Assembly: GCA_039654915.1 (NCBI GenBank)
Contig: CM077593.1
Span: 82,068,501 to 82,132,500 of the forward strand
Direction of reading: 5' to 3'
DNA from: Aquilaria yunnanensis
Lineage: Eukaryota; Streptophyta; Magnoliopsida; Malvales; Thymelaeaceae
Length of the DNA: 64,000 nucleotides
Part shown: piece after piece, positions 21,215 to 33,772 of the stretch
Layout: each line of letters opens with the position of its first letter
How positions within the stretch are numbered: position 1 is the first letter of the stretch
Program-made: the position numbers and the translations under genes
The notes under the pieces: model-generated
What the model was told of the DNA's origin: nothing
Seen by the model: only the letters and a program-made list of their open reading frames with translations
Databases searched by the model: none

Positions 21215-24200
21215 ATTTCTAGGTACAAAACCAACATGGGCAATTCCAAACATGTCTTAGACACATGGGGAAACCATTCCCCTTGATTTTAAGTGTTATG
21301 GCTTTCTTAGCTGAAGGCTTGCTTGAGGAAGGTAAGGTGTTTGAAATTAAATTTTTTAAACTTACTTCACGTTCACCTAACAAGAATGGGTAAGTTTAGC
21401 AAAGTTCACTGAATTTTGAGGAGATTAAGGCACTAAATGAGGTTCGGGGGTAAAATAATAATTTTGCATCACAAATAGTTGGACTAGGTCCCGAGTGTTG
21501 AAAATGAGTTTTTGATAACCTAACTTTTAACTTTAACCTAAAATTAGTTTAAATAAACAAGATTTGACCAATTTTGACTAAGGTTACCTAAAGGATAGGA
21601 CTTATTTGTAACTTTTTTAATTCTTGGATGGCTTCTTGGTTAAGAAGCTATAAAACTTGGACAGCGAGGGAGGAGTCCATATTTGGTACTTAAACCCGAG
21701 TTCCTCCTTCACCCTACCAATTCTCCGTCAATCCAAGCCCCAAAACCAATAGATTTTGATGAAAATGGAAGCCACCAAGGATGTACGGGCTATGGAAAGC
21801 TTGTTTCAAGGGTGATTTCATGTTTTTTAAGATTGGAACCAAAATTTCCATCATCCTTTGTTTTTTATGCGAGATAACACTTATGTTCTTGGTAGATTCT
21901 TGTTTATTAGATGTTTGGAAGCTTGGGTTTTAGTTAAAAGGTAGGAATTATGTGATTTGTGCATTTGGTTACTTGGAGCTCGGTGGAGCTTTATAGAAAT
22001 TGAGTTCTTTGCGAAGGGTTCTTATTTTTTACTTGTGAGGTGAAGTTAAGGTAAGGGAGTTATGTTTTGAAGCTTAATTGATGCTATTGGAATGAGTTTG
22101 CTTGATGGGTTCAAGTAGTTCTTGCAATAGCATTAGTTAGTGGCCAAGGTTGAATCATGGTGGACTATGGGGTTTGTGATTATTATAATGATGTTATAAT
22201 GCATCATAAAAAGGCTTGTGATGGTTAGTTATGATCTATGCAACATGTACTGCATGTATGTGAAGTTTGAAGGCTATCCATGCATATGATTGGAAAGTGT
22301 CCAAAGTTCATAGCAGTAAAATTGGAATTTTCTGGGCATTTTGTAGGATTGGCGATGTGTCACCAATTGATATCAGTTCTTATGATGCATCACCAATACC
22401 ACAACAACAACCAGTACGTTGACAACTGTGGCGACACGTCACCGCAGGTATAATGACTGAAATTTTCCAATTTTGCTAGAGAGGTCAGGGAGAGATTTAA
22501 GGGGATTCTTAAGGTATCTTGGGGTCCAAGCATTCCGGGGGAACTTTGAGTCTTCCAAAACTCCTTCGAGACCTAGTAGTTTCCTTTAGTCTTATAGTTA
22601 CTTTTATCGTAAGCAAGGAAACTAGTTTTCAAAAGATCACAACTAAGTAGCACTAGCTTGAGTGAAAGATTTAGAACCCTTGGCAACCTAGCCGTGTTGT
22701 TAGCCACGAGGTTGCAAGGGGAAACCTTAGTGCACCTACTCTACAAGGTCTTTACAGCCTAGTCTACAAGGTCTTTATGGCCTAGTCTACAATAGTCCCA
22801 TCATAATGCCCTTGTACAATATAAAAAGGAGAGGTTCAACTGGTGATTTATCACTGGTTAGGCTGGCAAGCTAAGCTTGCTAGAGGACAAGGCTATGCCT
22901 TGTAGTTCAAGGACTAGGATGATGAGGGGTCCCAGGGGACCTGGATATATGCATGTATTAGACCCTCAGGCGGTAGAAGCTCATAGCAGGTTACATATGT
23001 TCTCATATGTGAAGTCCTTGGTAACTTTTCTTGCAGGTGAAGTGAAGACCTTTATTGAGAATTCTTGAATTCTCACTCCGTAGTTATGTTGTGCAGATTC
23101 TAACATCAGTGGACCGGATAACCACTGAGGGTTGCCATGGTAGTTTGTTATTGCTACAGGTACCTTGGTTGAGAATTTTTCTAATTCTAGTATACTTGGG
23201 TTACTTTTTGGTTAAGTAATAATACTAACTACAGTCTTCCTTTGGTTGCAAAGCCTAGTAGCACGTGGACAAGGACTTTTGTGACTCGTTACTGGGACTT
23301 GCATCCAGGGTGGGAGTTAGTTCAAGAAGATCTTAGTTGAGGCTTGTATATATAGTACTCCTAGTTGTCTCCATTGTCTATGTTTTGAGGAGTCCTAGAC
23401 TTTAGGGTTGCTCTTGGGTGAGGGCATTAGTCTACTTTATGTATGAATACTCCTACACAGTTGTTATGTGTAGTAAATTCACATAAATGTTGATTTATAT
23501 GCTTTGGATATTTGAACTTGTTTATATGGAAATATCTTAGCCAAGTCAATATTTTATGAATTTTGTTAATCCAAGTCAATGCATAAAGAACATGCATTTT
23601 GCATATTCTAGGTTAATCAACTAGTATCACGGAGTTTTAATCCGCGTACATGTATAACTAGTCAATTACAACCACTATGACACCAGTTCTCATAGGCTTC
23701 CTGGGTAGGGATCGAGGATGGCCACGTTATTAAGTCATTACATAAGCATCAAATACCATACTTTTCAAAACAGTACATAAGAACCAATATGGACAAAATT
23801 ATACACACTTCAAACTACACTCCATTAATCAATATATCATTCATACAACGTACATATAGCATACCCAACTCATTTACATGTATTTATGCACTACATACAT
23901 TAAAATAACTTAGTTAATACATACACTAAGATTCTTGGAGAACCTAAAAAGCACTAAGTACTCCAGAAACTTGAAGGGACCAGCTGCTGCATAAGGCAAA
24001 AAGTACCATTATTAAAAATAGCTAATGTACTCCAAAAAACATGAAACTTTCCAATTTACAAATAAACATATGGAACTTAATATACCTAAAATTTCATAGA
24101 GAAATTCAAGCGACAATTATTAGTTTGAATACTTTCTTTCAGGTGCTCTTGAAATGGATAGAAAGAGGGTAAGTTTCTTGAATGAAACTTAGTAAGGGCT

Positions 24201-25391
24201 TATCAATAAAATCTTCAAACTCCAGCCATATACCTAAAATCCAAAGACACTAAAACACAAAAATATAGTATAAATACACAAGTATATTCATCCAAATGCA
24301 TAAAAAACATAGTAACAAACATATGTAATGCTGGCAGCAATAACACTTTAGGTTTAGTCCATAATCATTCAAATAAACATTAAGAACTTACTATGGTAGC
24401 CCTCCTCAAGCTATTACTTGGTTTTACTAGGTCATTAGGTCTTATTTAGTACTAACTTGGGCTCTAGAAATCCTAAATCTCACTGTTATAATAGAGCACC
24501 AAAGCTATAGGGCCAAAACCCTAGGTGCAATTTCCCCCTTAACCCAAACTTGGTTCATCAAGCTCTTGGCTCTCTTCCAAGCTTAGGGTCTTAGCTTCAT
24601 GGATGTTTGGGTATTATCATTGATCAATAAATAGCCATGAAACCCAAATAAAACCCTTGCCTAAGTTATGAAAGCTGAAATCTTCAAGAGATATACAATA
24701 AACCAAAAATTTTGGTTTTTCTCTTTCTTGTTGCATCCGATGGCCTTCTTTTGTGATTTCTTGGAAGCTTGAGCTATGGTGGCTATGGAAGCTTATGAAG
24801 GAGCTAAGGAATAGGTTGTGTCTAGTGGGGGATGAACATGGCAAGAAATCAAGATATTTTACTTGACTTGATTAGTTTAACCTTAACCCTTAATAAGTAT
24901 GCCTTAAGCAAAGACTTTTTGCCTAATCTTTAGCCCACCTTTTTGACCTTAGAACCTAGAAATAAAAGGTTGGGATAATGCTAGAAATGGAGATCTTTGA
25001 CTCTTTTAAAAAATCATCCCATCCTAAAGTTATTTTTGTGAACAATTATAATCCTAGTTATCCCAAGTTCTTGAATAATAGCCTTTGTTTCCTTTATGCA
25101 ATTTAGCCTCCAAAAATTGCTTCCATACCATTCAAATCCCTCTAAAATCTCTCTTTTAAAGTTGTACAATTGAGTACCCAAGTCTTGAAATCTTACAATT
25201 GAGTCCATAGGTTACTTGTTGACCAAGTAATCCTTTAAGGTTTTCTTGAGGGTCAAGTAACCATTGTATGGATCTTTTAAAGAGGCGTAGATTATACACT
25301 TTAGCGCCTCCCACATTCCATTCACTATGAGGAAAATCATGCTATAAAATGGTTTATAACCATTATGCCTTTATACTGTAATTCTCTCATT
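21215..25391. other. Gene-free, LTR-like repetitive sequence
   Basis: There is no protein-coding gene with recognisable features; the short ORFs (21683-21877, 22877-23068, 24617-24844) look accidental. The composition and motifs such as 'aacttagtaagggc' near 24190 resemble long chromovirus LTRs and untranslated leaders. A perfect 18-bp palindrome (GAGAATTCTTGAATTCTC, 23057-23074) and a 23-bp tandem repeat occur inside. Boundaries of individual elements could not be set. Confidence 0.4.
22741..22796. repeat. 23-bp tandem repeat, about 2.4 copies
   Basis: 'ctacaaggtctttacagcc' starts at 22741 and is repeated at 22764 with 'atgg' for 'acag'; a third partial copy starts at 22787. Confidence 0.85.
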
Positions 25392-26041
25392 TGTTGAGGT
25401 GGTAACAAGAACAACCAGAATTCAATCTGAATTCAAGGGGAAAGAATCATATTTTAACCTTTACCAAAGATACAGTTCTTGGATGCACAAACCAAGCTTG
25501 ATTTCCTTTCAGTCCTTGTTGCCTTGCAGCCAAAGCAAGCTATTTCACCAAGATTTCCACTCAAATTTCCTTTTTCCTTCTTAGAACTCTTGAACAGCCA
25601 TTATTAACCTTCTATTCTTGCTTCATTTCTATTCAAAGACCACCAAATCTAGCTAGCAAGTAGCTCAAATTTAGTGAAGAGGTGTATTCAGTGGAAGGTG
25701 CGCAGCTTGGCTAGGATGAATGTCACTAATTTTGGCTTAAACCTCCTAATTAAGCTGCTCACTTTATTACTTAGCTTAATTACCCTTCCTTCTTGTGTTC
25801 ATCTCAATTTCAGCACTCTATTATATTTTTAATTTGAGCAATTGGGCTTATAACCCTTGTATCTTTGCAATTCCACCCTTACCATTCAATAACACACTAG
25901 CACCACACTTCTTAGACTCGTTTAAATCAATTTGCCTTGTCATGCCTTTCCTAACCATTTCTTCCCACTTCTTTGACTTATATGTTGCCTTTGTTTCCCT
26001 ATACTTGCAACCTAAGGCCTATATAAGTCATAGGCATGACA
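25392..26041 (-). repeat. 3' LTR of the chromovirus
   Basis: On the minus strand it starts TGTCATGCCTATGAC at 26041 and ends near 25392. It aligns with 30347-30976 through shared blocks such as 'ggggaaagaatcatat', 'ggatgcacaaaccaagcttg' and 'cctaaggcctata'. Confidence 0.75.
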
Positions 26042-26053
26042 ATCTTCCCTCTT
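26042..26053 (-). other. Chromovirus polypurine tract
   Basis: Minus-strand AAGAGGGAAGAT directly precedes the TG of the 3' LTR. Confidence 0.7.
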
Positions 26054-26059
26054 AATAAA

Positions 26060-27559
26060 TTTGGTCCTCCAAATTTTTAACTAATTTAGGGAAAAGTTAT
26101 GGATATCTTTAAAGCATTTTAGCTTCTATTTCCCATGTTGCTTCATTTTCTATATGATGAGTCCATTTAACCTTCACTATATTTATCCATTTACTTCTTA
26201 GCTTTTTAGTTTCATTGGCCAAAACCTTCATGGGTTTTTCATCATATGTGAGATTAAGGCCACTAGAATGCTAGCTATTGGTACTACATGAATTAATTAG
26301 ATAAGTACCTTTTTAGCATACTTACATGAAATGTGTTGTGTATATGCCTTAGTTTAAGGGGTAACTCCAATTTATAGGCTACATTACCAATCCTTGCAAT
26401 CATTTGGAATGGCCCAATGTACCTTGATGATAGTTTGCTTTTCTACCCGAATTTCACTGCTCCTTTCATTGGAGATACTTTTAGCCATACATAGTCTGTA
26501 CTTTGGAACTCTAGGTTTCTCCTCCTTCTTAAGTTTGCATAAGCTTTTTTCCTACTGTTGGCAGCTTTGATCATTTTCTAGATCATCTTAATCTTTTCAC
26601 TAATGTCATATAGTAACAATCTATCCCCAGACTCATGCCAACAGTGAGGTGTAATAATCTTCATCCCATACAATGCTTCATAAGGTGGAATCTTTATAAC
26701 TGTATGATAACTATTATTATAGGAGAACTCTATCAAAGGAAAAAGTTGATCCTATTCTCCTTGGAAATCTAAGGCACAACACCTTAGCATGTCTTTAGGA
26801 ACTTGAATAGTTCTTTCTATTTACCCATTTGTTTAGGAGTGGTAGGCATAACTTAATTTCAATTGAGTTCCCAAAGCTTGATGCAAAGACCTCAAAACTT
26901 GGAAATAAACCTTTTGATGCAAAGACCTCAAAAACTTGGAAATAAACCTTTATTATCTATTTGAAAATATGTCATTTAGGATTCCATGCAACCTTATTGT
27001 TTCTTGTATGTATAGCTTTGCCAGCCTATCCAATGGATTTGTAAGGTTCATGGGCAAGACATGGGGCAAACCTAGTAAGCCTATCCATAATAACCTAGAT
27101 GGTATCGTGCTTTCTTCTAGTTATAAGCATGCCTAATAGAAAGTCCATGGCTATGGATCCTATTTTCTTTCAGGTTTGGGTAAGCTTTGTAGTTTACCTC
27201 CTGGCTTCTAGTGTTGCATTTTCACTTATTGGCAAGCCACACATTTAGGCATACGCACCCCAATATATTGCTTCATGTTAGGCCACCAGAAATATCCTTA
27301 CAGATCCTTGTACATTTTTAGTGTTCCAGGATGTATGCTTATTTTACTACAATGAGTTGTTTTAGGATCTGTTCTCTTAAACCATGTCTAGTCAGCACAT
27401 AAATTCTATTATGGAAATACAATAATCCTTGCCTATAAGAGAACCCGTAGAACAAATTTTCATATACTTGGCCAGACACCTTAGCAACGTGTTCATCATA
27501 GTGTTGTGCTTTTAATATTTCTTCCTTCTAAGTTGGCTTTATAGTCACCATGGTTAATT
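26060..27559 (-). pseudogene. Chromovirus integrase with chromodomain
   Basis: Translated on the minus strand across stops, the region around 27290-27140 gives the end of the zinc-binding motif (MPKCVACQ) followed by H/K-rich PGGKLQSLPKP and a WDPIAMDF-like core entry. At the end, about 26250-26092, it reads KVLANETKKLRSKWINIVKVKW then an HIENEATWEIEAKM segment: the three-strand/helix pattern and 'EATWE' signature of a retrotransposon chromodomain. In such elements the chromodomain guides integration toward particular chromatin. The core catalytic residues could not all be placed because of decay. Confidence 0.7.
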
Positions 27560-29335
27560 GTTGTTTCTCCCATTCCATCTACTTGTTTTCCAAACAAGTT
27601 AAGTTATTTAGCTTTTTTTTATCTTCTTCTTCGTTAGCCTTCAATATCCTAGTGTACTTTCTACTCAATACATTCGCCACTACATTGGCTTTGCCTTCTA
27701 TGTACTCAATGATACAATTAAAATTCTTGGGTCCTCTCGCCACCTTCGTTGTCTCATATTCAAGTTTTTCTTAGTGAAGAGATATTTCAAACTCTTATGA
27801 TCAGTAAAGATGTGAAACTTATTTTCTAGCAAATAATACCTTAATTGCTTCAAGGCAATGACCACAGTAGCCAATTATAGGTCATGAAATAGTTCTTTTC
27901 ATGGGGTCTTAATTGCCTTGAACCATAAGCAATGACTTATTTTCCTTGCATCAATACACATCATAACCTTACCATGGATGCATCTATGTAAACCTCAAAA
28001 GGCTTAGTAGGGTCAAGTAAAATCAAAATAGGTGCTGAAGTAAACTTATTCTTTAGTTCTTGGAAGCTTTATTCACATTCCTTTGACCATTCAAAATTTT
28101 GTTCTTTCCTTGTTAATTGTGTCAAACGAGCTATTATCATAAAGAATTTATGCACAAATCTTCTGTAATAGCCAGCTAACACCATGAAGCCTTTTACTTC
28201 CTTTATATTCTGGGGTTGCTTCCATTCCATGATAGATTTGATCTTCTCTAAATCCACAACCAATCCTTGACCATTTATGGCATGGCCTAGAAATCCAACT
28301 TATGTGGTCCAGAAATGGCACTTGCTTAACTTGACAAACAATAGATGCTTCTTCAGCAAGTAAAGTACCAATCTCAAGTGTTCCTCATGTTCCTTCTCAT
28401 CCTTTGAGTACACCAAGATATCATCTATGAAGACTACTACAAAGTGGTCCATATAGGGTTTAAAGACCCTCTACATCAAATCCATAAAGAATGCAGGAGC
28501 ATTTGTGAGCCCAAATGGCATCATTGTGTATTTAAAGTGTTCATATCTTATTCTGAAGGCAGTTTTAAGAATATCTTCTTCTTTAACTCTTAACAGAATT
28601 TAATCAAATCTATGATCAATGTTAGAAAAGATTCTTGTCCCCTTAAGTTGATCAAACAGATTCTTAATTCTAGAAAGAGGGCACTTGTTCTTTATAGTCA
28701 TAGCATTGAGTTTTCTATAATCAATGCACAACCTAAGGGTTCCATTTATTTTCTTAACAAACAACATTGGTGCTCTCCATGGGGACACACTTGGCCTAAT
28801 GAAACTCTTTTTCAAAAGTTCATTTAGTTGCTTGTTATGGTCATTCATTTTTAGAGCAACCATTCTATAAGAGGCAATATAAACAAGAGTAGCTCCTGAA
28901 GCCAACTTGGTCTTAAATTTCACTTTTCTCAAAGGTCGAATTCTAGGTAAGTTAGAGGGGAATACCTCTAAGAACTCTCTTACAATAGAGATCTTATTAA
29001 GTTCATCTATAGTTTTATTTGGACCCATATACTATTCTTTAGAAACTATTGGTATGCAGCTTATCACTTTTACTTGCCCATTTTTATCATATTTTAGTAA
29101 TTTTTTCAGGTCATGTTCTTCTGACTCTTGAAATATTAACTTCCTAGCTTGGTAGTTTATAATCACATTATTTTCAGCAAGCCAATTCATCCCTAGAATA
29201 ACATTATATCTAATATTTTCCAATATGATCAGATTAGCCTTAAATTCTAGCTGGCCTAGCCTAATCACACAGTCTTTAACTATGTGATGTGTTAACATTA
29301 TTTCATTCCCAGTTGGACTGACCATTTACATTTTA
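27560..29335 (-). pseudogene. Chromovirus protease, reverse transcriptase and RNase H
   Basis: At 29325-29032 the frame encodes the C-terminal part of the protease (RYNVILGMNWLAENNVIINY). The reverse transcriptase follows at 29028-28600: [41 protein letters not shown] and [20 protein letters not shown]. The catalytic box near 28420 reads FIDD rather than YVDD. The thumb (28263-28069) has QPQNIKEVKGFMVLAGYYRRF, and the RNase H has EVYIDAS near 27990. Stops and shifts are scattered but order and spacing are standard. There is no sign of the extra aRNH found in the Tat elements. Confidence 0.8.
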
Positions 29336-29619
29336 GACAATGTAGTAACTTCTAAATTTAATTCTCCAACTAATTTAGCTGAGACAATTAAAATAGAATC
29401 TCTAGTATATTAAACCACATAAATAAGCTTATCATGAAGATACAACTTACTTTTGAGTGCTTCTTTTTTTAGCCTTTCTTTGCCCATTTCCCTTCCTCAA
29501 TTGTTTGATTCTTAAGGCCTTATTTCTACCTTAATTTGGTAGACTCTTCCTTGAGCATGTTGCCCCTTGACTTGAATTGGCTGGCTAAATCCTCTTTGTG
29601 CTTACTTGGCTGATGGCAT

Positions 29620-30346
29620 TGGCATCTTCCCTCTGTCTTGTTGTGCTCTTGGCTAGTAAGTTCCAAACCTCCCCAACAACCTTCTCTCTTCTCTTTTGAT
29701 GGGGTAATCCCAAACCCAATAGTCTTGGGAGCCACACTTAAGGCAACCATCAATAGCCTTGTAACATGGATTAAAACCATGATGCTTCTCATAGGTTTGG
29801 CATTGAGGCCCAAACTTCTGTGGTTCTTTCTCTTTTTTTTTTTTCAATACCCTCTAGGGTTCAGTCACCACTAGCTCTTCTTTAGATCTCTTCTTTCCAT
29901 CTTTCTGGCTACTACTTGCTCCTCCAATACCTCATCTCTCTTGGTGCTAAAATTCTTATCCCAAAGTTAGAGCTTTCTAGACTACCTCATAGAAATCTTT
30001 GATGCCTATGACCCTGAGGATTTGTCACAACTTAAGCTTTAGTCCTTTCATAAACCTCTTGGTTTCCAAATCTTCTTTCCTTTCATATTATGGAGCATAT
30101 CTAATAAGACTACTAAACTTATGTTTATACTCCATCACAGTTTAGTAGTTTAGGTTTTCTAGATTAAGTTTATAAAGCTCTAGACCCTAATCTGGATTGG
30201 CCAAACCCAGAACAAAGTCCTAATACTTACCTCCAACATATTCTAACTAGAAGAACACTTTAGTTACTTTTGGTACCCTAGCCCTTTGCAGCACCTAGAT
30301 TCAATTGGCTCCAAGGCATCTTTTAGGGCCTTTATTTCCTCAAGAA
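29620..30346 (-). pseudogene. Chromovirus gag with zinc knuckles
   Basis: The minus strand gives a gag body at about 30345-29880 (EYKHKFSSLIRYAP, KRFMKGLK) and, at 29847-29653, two degenerate knuckles: CQTYEKHHGFNPC and CLKCGSQDYWVWDYP, the latter having lost its His and last Cys. This double-knuckle layout is typical of Tekay/Del-like elements. A 200-bp part also exists at 9890-10068. Confidence 0.7.
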
Positions 30347-30976
30347 TAGCAAGAGTTTAATCGGAATTTAAGGGGAAAGAATCATATTTGAACATTTACC
30401 AAAGATATAGCTCTCGGATGCACAAACCAAGCTTGATTTCCTTTAAGTCCTTGTTGCCTAACAGCCAAAACAAGCTTCTCCACCAAGATTTCCATTTGGA
30501 TTTCCTTATTTCTTCTTAGAACTCTTGAACAGCCACCATTAACATTCTGTTCTAACTTTTTTTTTTCCAAAGATCACCAAATCCAGCTAGCAAACAACTC
30601 AAATTCTGTGAAGAGGTGCATTCGGTTGAAGGGGTGTAGCTCGATCGAGACAAGTGTCACTAATTTTGGCTTAAACATCCTCATGTATTTGCTTACTTCA
30701 TTACTTAGCTTAATTAACCCTTCCTTCCTATGTTCATCTCAATTTTAGTGCTTGATTATATTTTTAATTTGAGTAATTAAGCATGCAACCCTTCTATCCT
30801 TACAATTCTACCCTCACCATTCAATAACGCATTAGCACTATACTTCTTAACACAGTTAAATCAATTTGCCTTGTTATGCCTTTCTTAACAATTTCTTCAC
30901 ACTTTCTTTAACTTGTATATTGTCTTTGTTTGCCCATACTCCCAACCTAAGGCCTATACAAGTCATAGGCATGATA
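30347..30976 (-). repeat. 5' LTR of the chromovirus, internal tip missing
   Basis: Aligns with 25392-26041 but starts only at 'caagag', lacking about ten bases at the side that should meet the primer-binding site. The outer end reads 'ggcatgata', a mutated form of the '..ATGACA' terminus of the other copy. Confidence 0.7.
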
Positions 30977-30979
30977 GAT

Positions 30980-31870
30980 GTCTTTTTAATCTCTATGTAG
31001 TAAATGGGGAAAAGACTCATGAAGTTGGTGTTCCCCACCATCGACTCCAACCATGTGATGAGCCTAGTGTAAGCTCGGTGACCTATGCAGCCTTCGTACA
31101 TTAATGGCATCTAGACCAGGGCTTATTATGGGTGTTTAGGCAAACTCACAGGGGAAGCTCCACACTGGATATCTTAATGTGTAGAAGAAATGATCTTTCT
31201 ACTTCACCCATGAGCCCTTGTAATTGACGAAGGAAAAAGATCTATTCCCCTTTAGTTGGTGGGGGCTATGTGGAAAAACAGTGCATCCTTCTTCAAATCT
31301 AACTTGTAAAATTGGAGGAAAACCTCGAGCAGAATGACCACCATTGCCATCTTGCAGTAAAGGTTAACGGCGTTTATGTGATTAAAGGAGTTCCAGGTCA
31401 GTTGTGAAGGCGGCACTTGGTAGTACTTGCAGAATTGCTAAGCTAACGGATGAAAGGGGAACCGCAGCCCCGCTTACAACTAACCCACTAGGACTGTAAG
31501 GACATCGACCGTTTTATCACGCCTAGCGAAGCCTCTATCCTTTAACGCCTATTGTCGACTAAAGACAGCCATGACCCTTTTTGGCAAAAATTTTTTGAAG
31601 TTTTTTGGTAGATTCTCCTTGGTGAGTTGCATTCTCATGGCCTTTAATATTTCTTGATTAGGTGTGAATGGCCCTTTTGTGTCAATCTCGTCGGGGATGA
31701 AGGGACCTGACTGGTGGCACCCTTTGAAAATGATCTTGAAAATGCCATTTGGAAAAACCGATGGAGTTGAGTTATGGGCTGCCACTAGCCTATGACAGGT
31801 GACAGAAGAGCAAACAAAAACCAGAAATGGCAACGAAGAAAACCCAGACCAAAACACCAAATTTTAACAA
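30980..31870 (-). pseudogene. Antisense ORF remnant of the 3' Tat-like fragment
   Basis: On the minus strand an N-terminal stretch (31860-31549) of about 100 codons is polar and basic toward its end (LPKNFKKFLPKRVMAVFSRQ). After frame breaks, 31500-31200 reads as the same domain as at 1.3 kb and 53.7 kb: QFCKYYQVPPSQLTWNSF, NAVNLYCKMA, LEVFLQFYKL, DALFFHIAP. The last 78-codon block (31110-30874) is less clear. The ORF is interrupted and cannot be translated as a whole. Its similarity to the 1.3 kb remnant (shared KMAMV and FFH.AP blocks) is closer than to the 53.6 kb copy, suggesting a second, older subfamily. Confidence 0.55.
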
Positions 31871-32560
31871 AATTTTCCATAGAGCTAAACAAGACAAATT
31901 AGAATCCATTACCTATTTATAATTGTTTGTAGGAAGGTAAGGAAAAAAACTATGAGGAGAAGGACTAACGGCGATGGAAGAAAGCTTTGAACAGGAGTAA
32001 GCCTTAGGGCACAGAGAAAGTAAGAGCAGAAGAGAAGGTAGAAGTAGTGGAGGATGGTAAAATGGTGGGAAAAAAAGGGTGAAATACCCTACCTTATATA
32101 TAAAGAAAACCACTAATTTCAGGTAACCCCTTGAAAATTGCCATAATCATTATGGCAAATATCTAGGCTAGTAATAAAGAGACACATGGTGTAGAATAGC
32201 AACTGAAAAGTCACACCTGGTCATTTCTATAAAAGTGCATTTAATAGACGTCGCTTCATCTTCTTATCCAACCATTGAGCTCACCACATGTAGTGAAAAT
32301 GATGGAGTAATAGGGATTCTCCACAAAATGATGATATCTCTACACCTTCCTTAGGAAGTTGCTAATAGGGGCATCGTACCCCCTGAACACAACGTTGCAT
32401 GAAAAGCATAGATATAATGCAGATATGAGGGGGTCGCACCCCTAACATAAAAAGAGTTCAAGAACTTTCAAGAAGAGCGCTTTGAAGAGTACGGTAGCAT
32501 TTTAAATTCCCCTAGAAAATGCAAGACCCTAGCTAACATTTTCTTAAAGGAGGGAGTTAT

Positions 32561-32906
32561 TGGTAGGACACGGGTTCAATACAAGGCTCACAACTGGCAG
32601 ATCTACGATAGAGGAATCAGAGGCCCAGCAGGCAAAAAAGGGAACCCATTAAGGATGGAAACAAAATCCCAGAATTACTAGATAAATTAAGCGATTTCGA
32701 TCCAGAAGTAATTCTCTTTTTTGCTATATAAACCAGCTCAATTCACTATTCCCGAAGTATGAGATTTCTACTAAGCACTCATTATTTTTCTCTAGTCATT
32801 GGGAAATAATTTGATCATCGGAGGGTTTTTCCCAGAAAAACATTTCGGGGCTCTGAAGTTGTCTTTGGGTATAGGGTCTCTGTTCACCATTCATCAATTT
32901 TCTGGG
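32561..32906 (+). repeat. LTR-like block with TATA box
   Basis: It starts TGGTAGGACACGG six bases after the purine tract. A TATA box (TATATAAA, 32725-32732) and a downstream 'atcggagggtttttccc' motif, common in the R/U5 part of Tat-type LTRs, support the call. The 3' end is uncertain, possibly at 'cattcatca' near 32906. Confidence 0.45.
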
Positions 32907-32957
32907 TCAAGTGCACATGAACCTGTTGACTACTAGCAACAAACAAAGACAGAAACA

Positions 32958-33108
32958 GAAAAAAAAAAAAAAAAAAAAAACAAGACTTGCACAAGGAAAG
33001 AAACAGAAAAATAAAAAAGTAATGAAAAAAAACAAGTAGAAAAAAAAAGGGAAAAAAAATGCAAGGAAGAGGAAAAATAAGAAAAAAAAATTATAGGAAG
33101 GCAGGACC
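32958..33108. repeat. Poly(A) and A-rich low-complexity tract
   Basis: About 23 consecutive A residues (32958-32980) are followed by A-rich, G-interrupted sequence to about 33090. The long pyrimidine-rich minus-strand ORFs here are artefacts of this tract. Confidence 0.9.
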
Positions 33109-33569
33109 AGCCACCCAAGGAGTTGAAACCGTGCCTGCAAGTTATCTCCCTAACATCTTAACCATCCCCGTAATTATAGAAGTATATCAAATTTTCACAA
33201 AAGTACAATAAATAGAATATTGTGTCTTAGTATATACTTATACCGGGTGCTCGCAATATTATTTCAAAATTGTTAGGTTGTAGCTCCCCATCAGAGTCAT
33301 GACCAAAAGTACAAATGCTTATTAACATATATAATTGTTACACTAAGAACTAGTACATGAAAGGTCTCATTTGCCATAAAAGGAAGTGATCCAGGCTTGA
33401 TTAAGTTACCTCGAGAAACAACGGATATTATCGCACGGTTGCTTGTGAGAATAAAAAATGAGTGTTTCATTGACTGTTTCTGGAATTAATAAGAAAAAGA
33501 AAAGATAAAAGAATGAAGCACATAGCGCAGCAATTGAAGAGAAAGAGGGACATGCGTGGGACGGTAGAA

Positions 33570-33574
33570 TATAA
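33570..33574 (+). promoter_or_regulatory. Probable TATA box of the ERF gene
   Basis: TATAA about 200 bp upstream of the ATG at 33773. A start near 33600 would give a CT-rich 5' leader of about 170 nt that includes three direct copies of gcagttc (33665-33685). Confidence 0.4.
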
Positions 33575-33772
33575 CTGCCAACTGCCAGGTGCTCAAAAGC
33601 GCCGTCCAACCCAACCTCCAACACAAACTCTGGCCTACACCCAAAACCCTCCTCATCACCACACCGCAGTTCGCAGTTCGCAGTTCATCCCCAACTGGTC
33701 GCCACTTTCCCTCCGATCATAAATGGCCACCTCCCTCCACCCTCCCTCCCAACAATCCCCAACTCCCTCCCC

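Larger units (their letters stand above)
25392..30976 (-). mobile_element. Decayed Ty3/gypsy chromovirus with two LTRs
   Basis: On the minus strand the order is 5' LTR (30976-30347), gag with two degenerate zinc knuckles, protease, reverse transcriptase, RNase H, integrase, a chromodomain-like C-terminus, purine tract and 3' LTR (26041-25392). The chromodomain and the gag/protease signatures fit the chromovirus branch, most like the Tekay/Del group. The LTR copies differ at many positions and the 5' LTR has lost its internal end together with the primer-binding site, so it is old and inactive. No target duplication was recognisable. Confidence 0.8.
30977..32906 (+). mobile_element. 3' end of a decayed Tat-like element
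   Basis: The segment holds, in order, an antisense ORF remnant (minus strand), a purine tract (AAAGGAGGGA, 32546-32555) and an LTR-like block with a TATA box. This is the 3' end layout of the complete Tat element at 10.8-21.2 kb, so the parent element lay on the + strand. Its pol and 5' LTR are absent; the chromovirus LTR abuts directly at 30976. Confidence 0.55.

Noticed and set aside
32907..33140. Phe-rich 'membrane protein' on the minus strand
   Set aside because: Artefact of the A-rich tract (poly-T on the minus strand).
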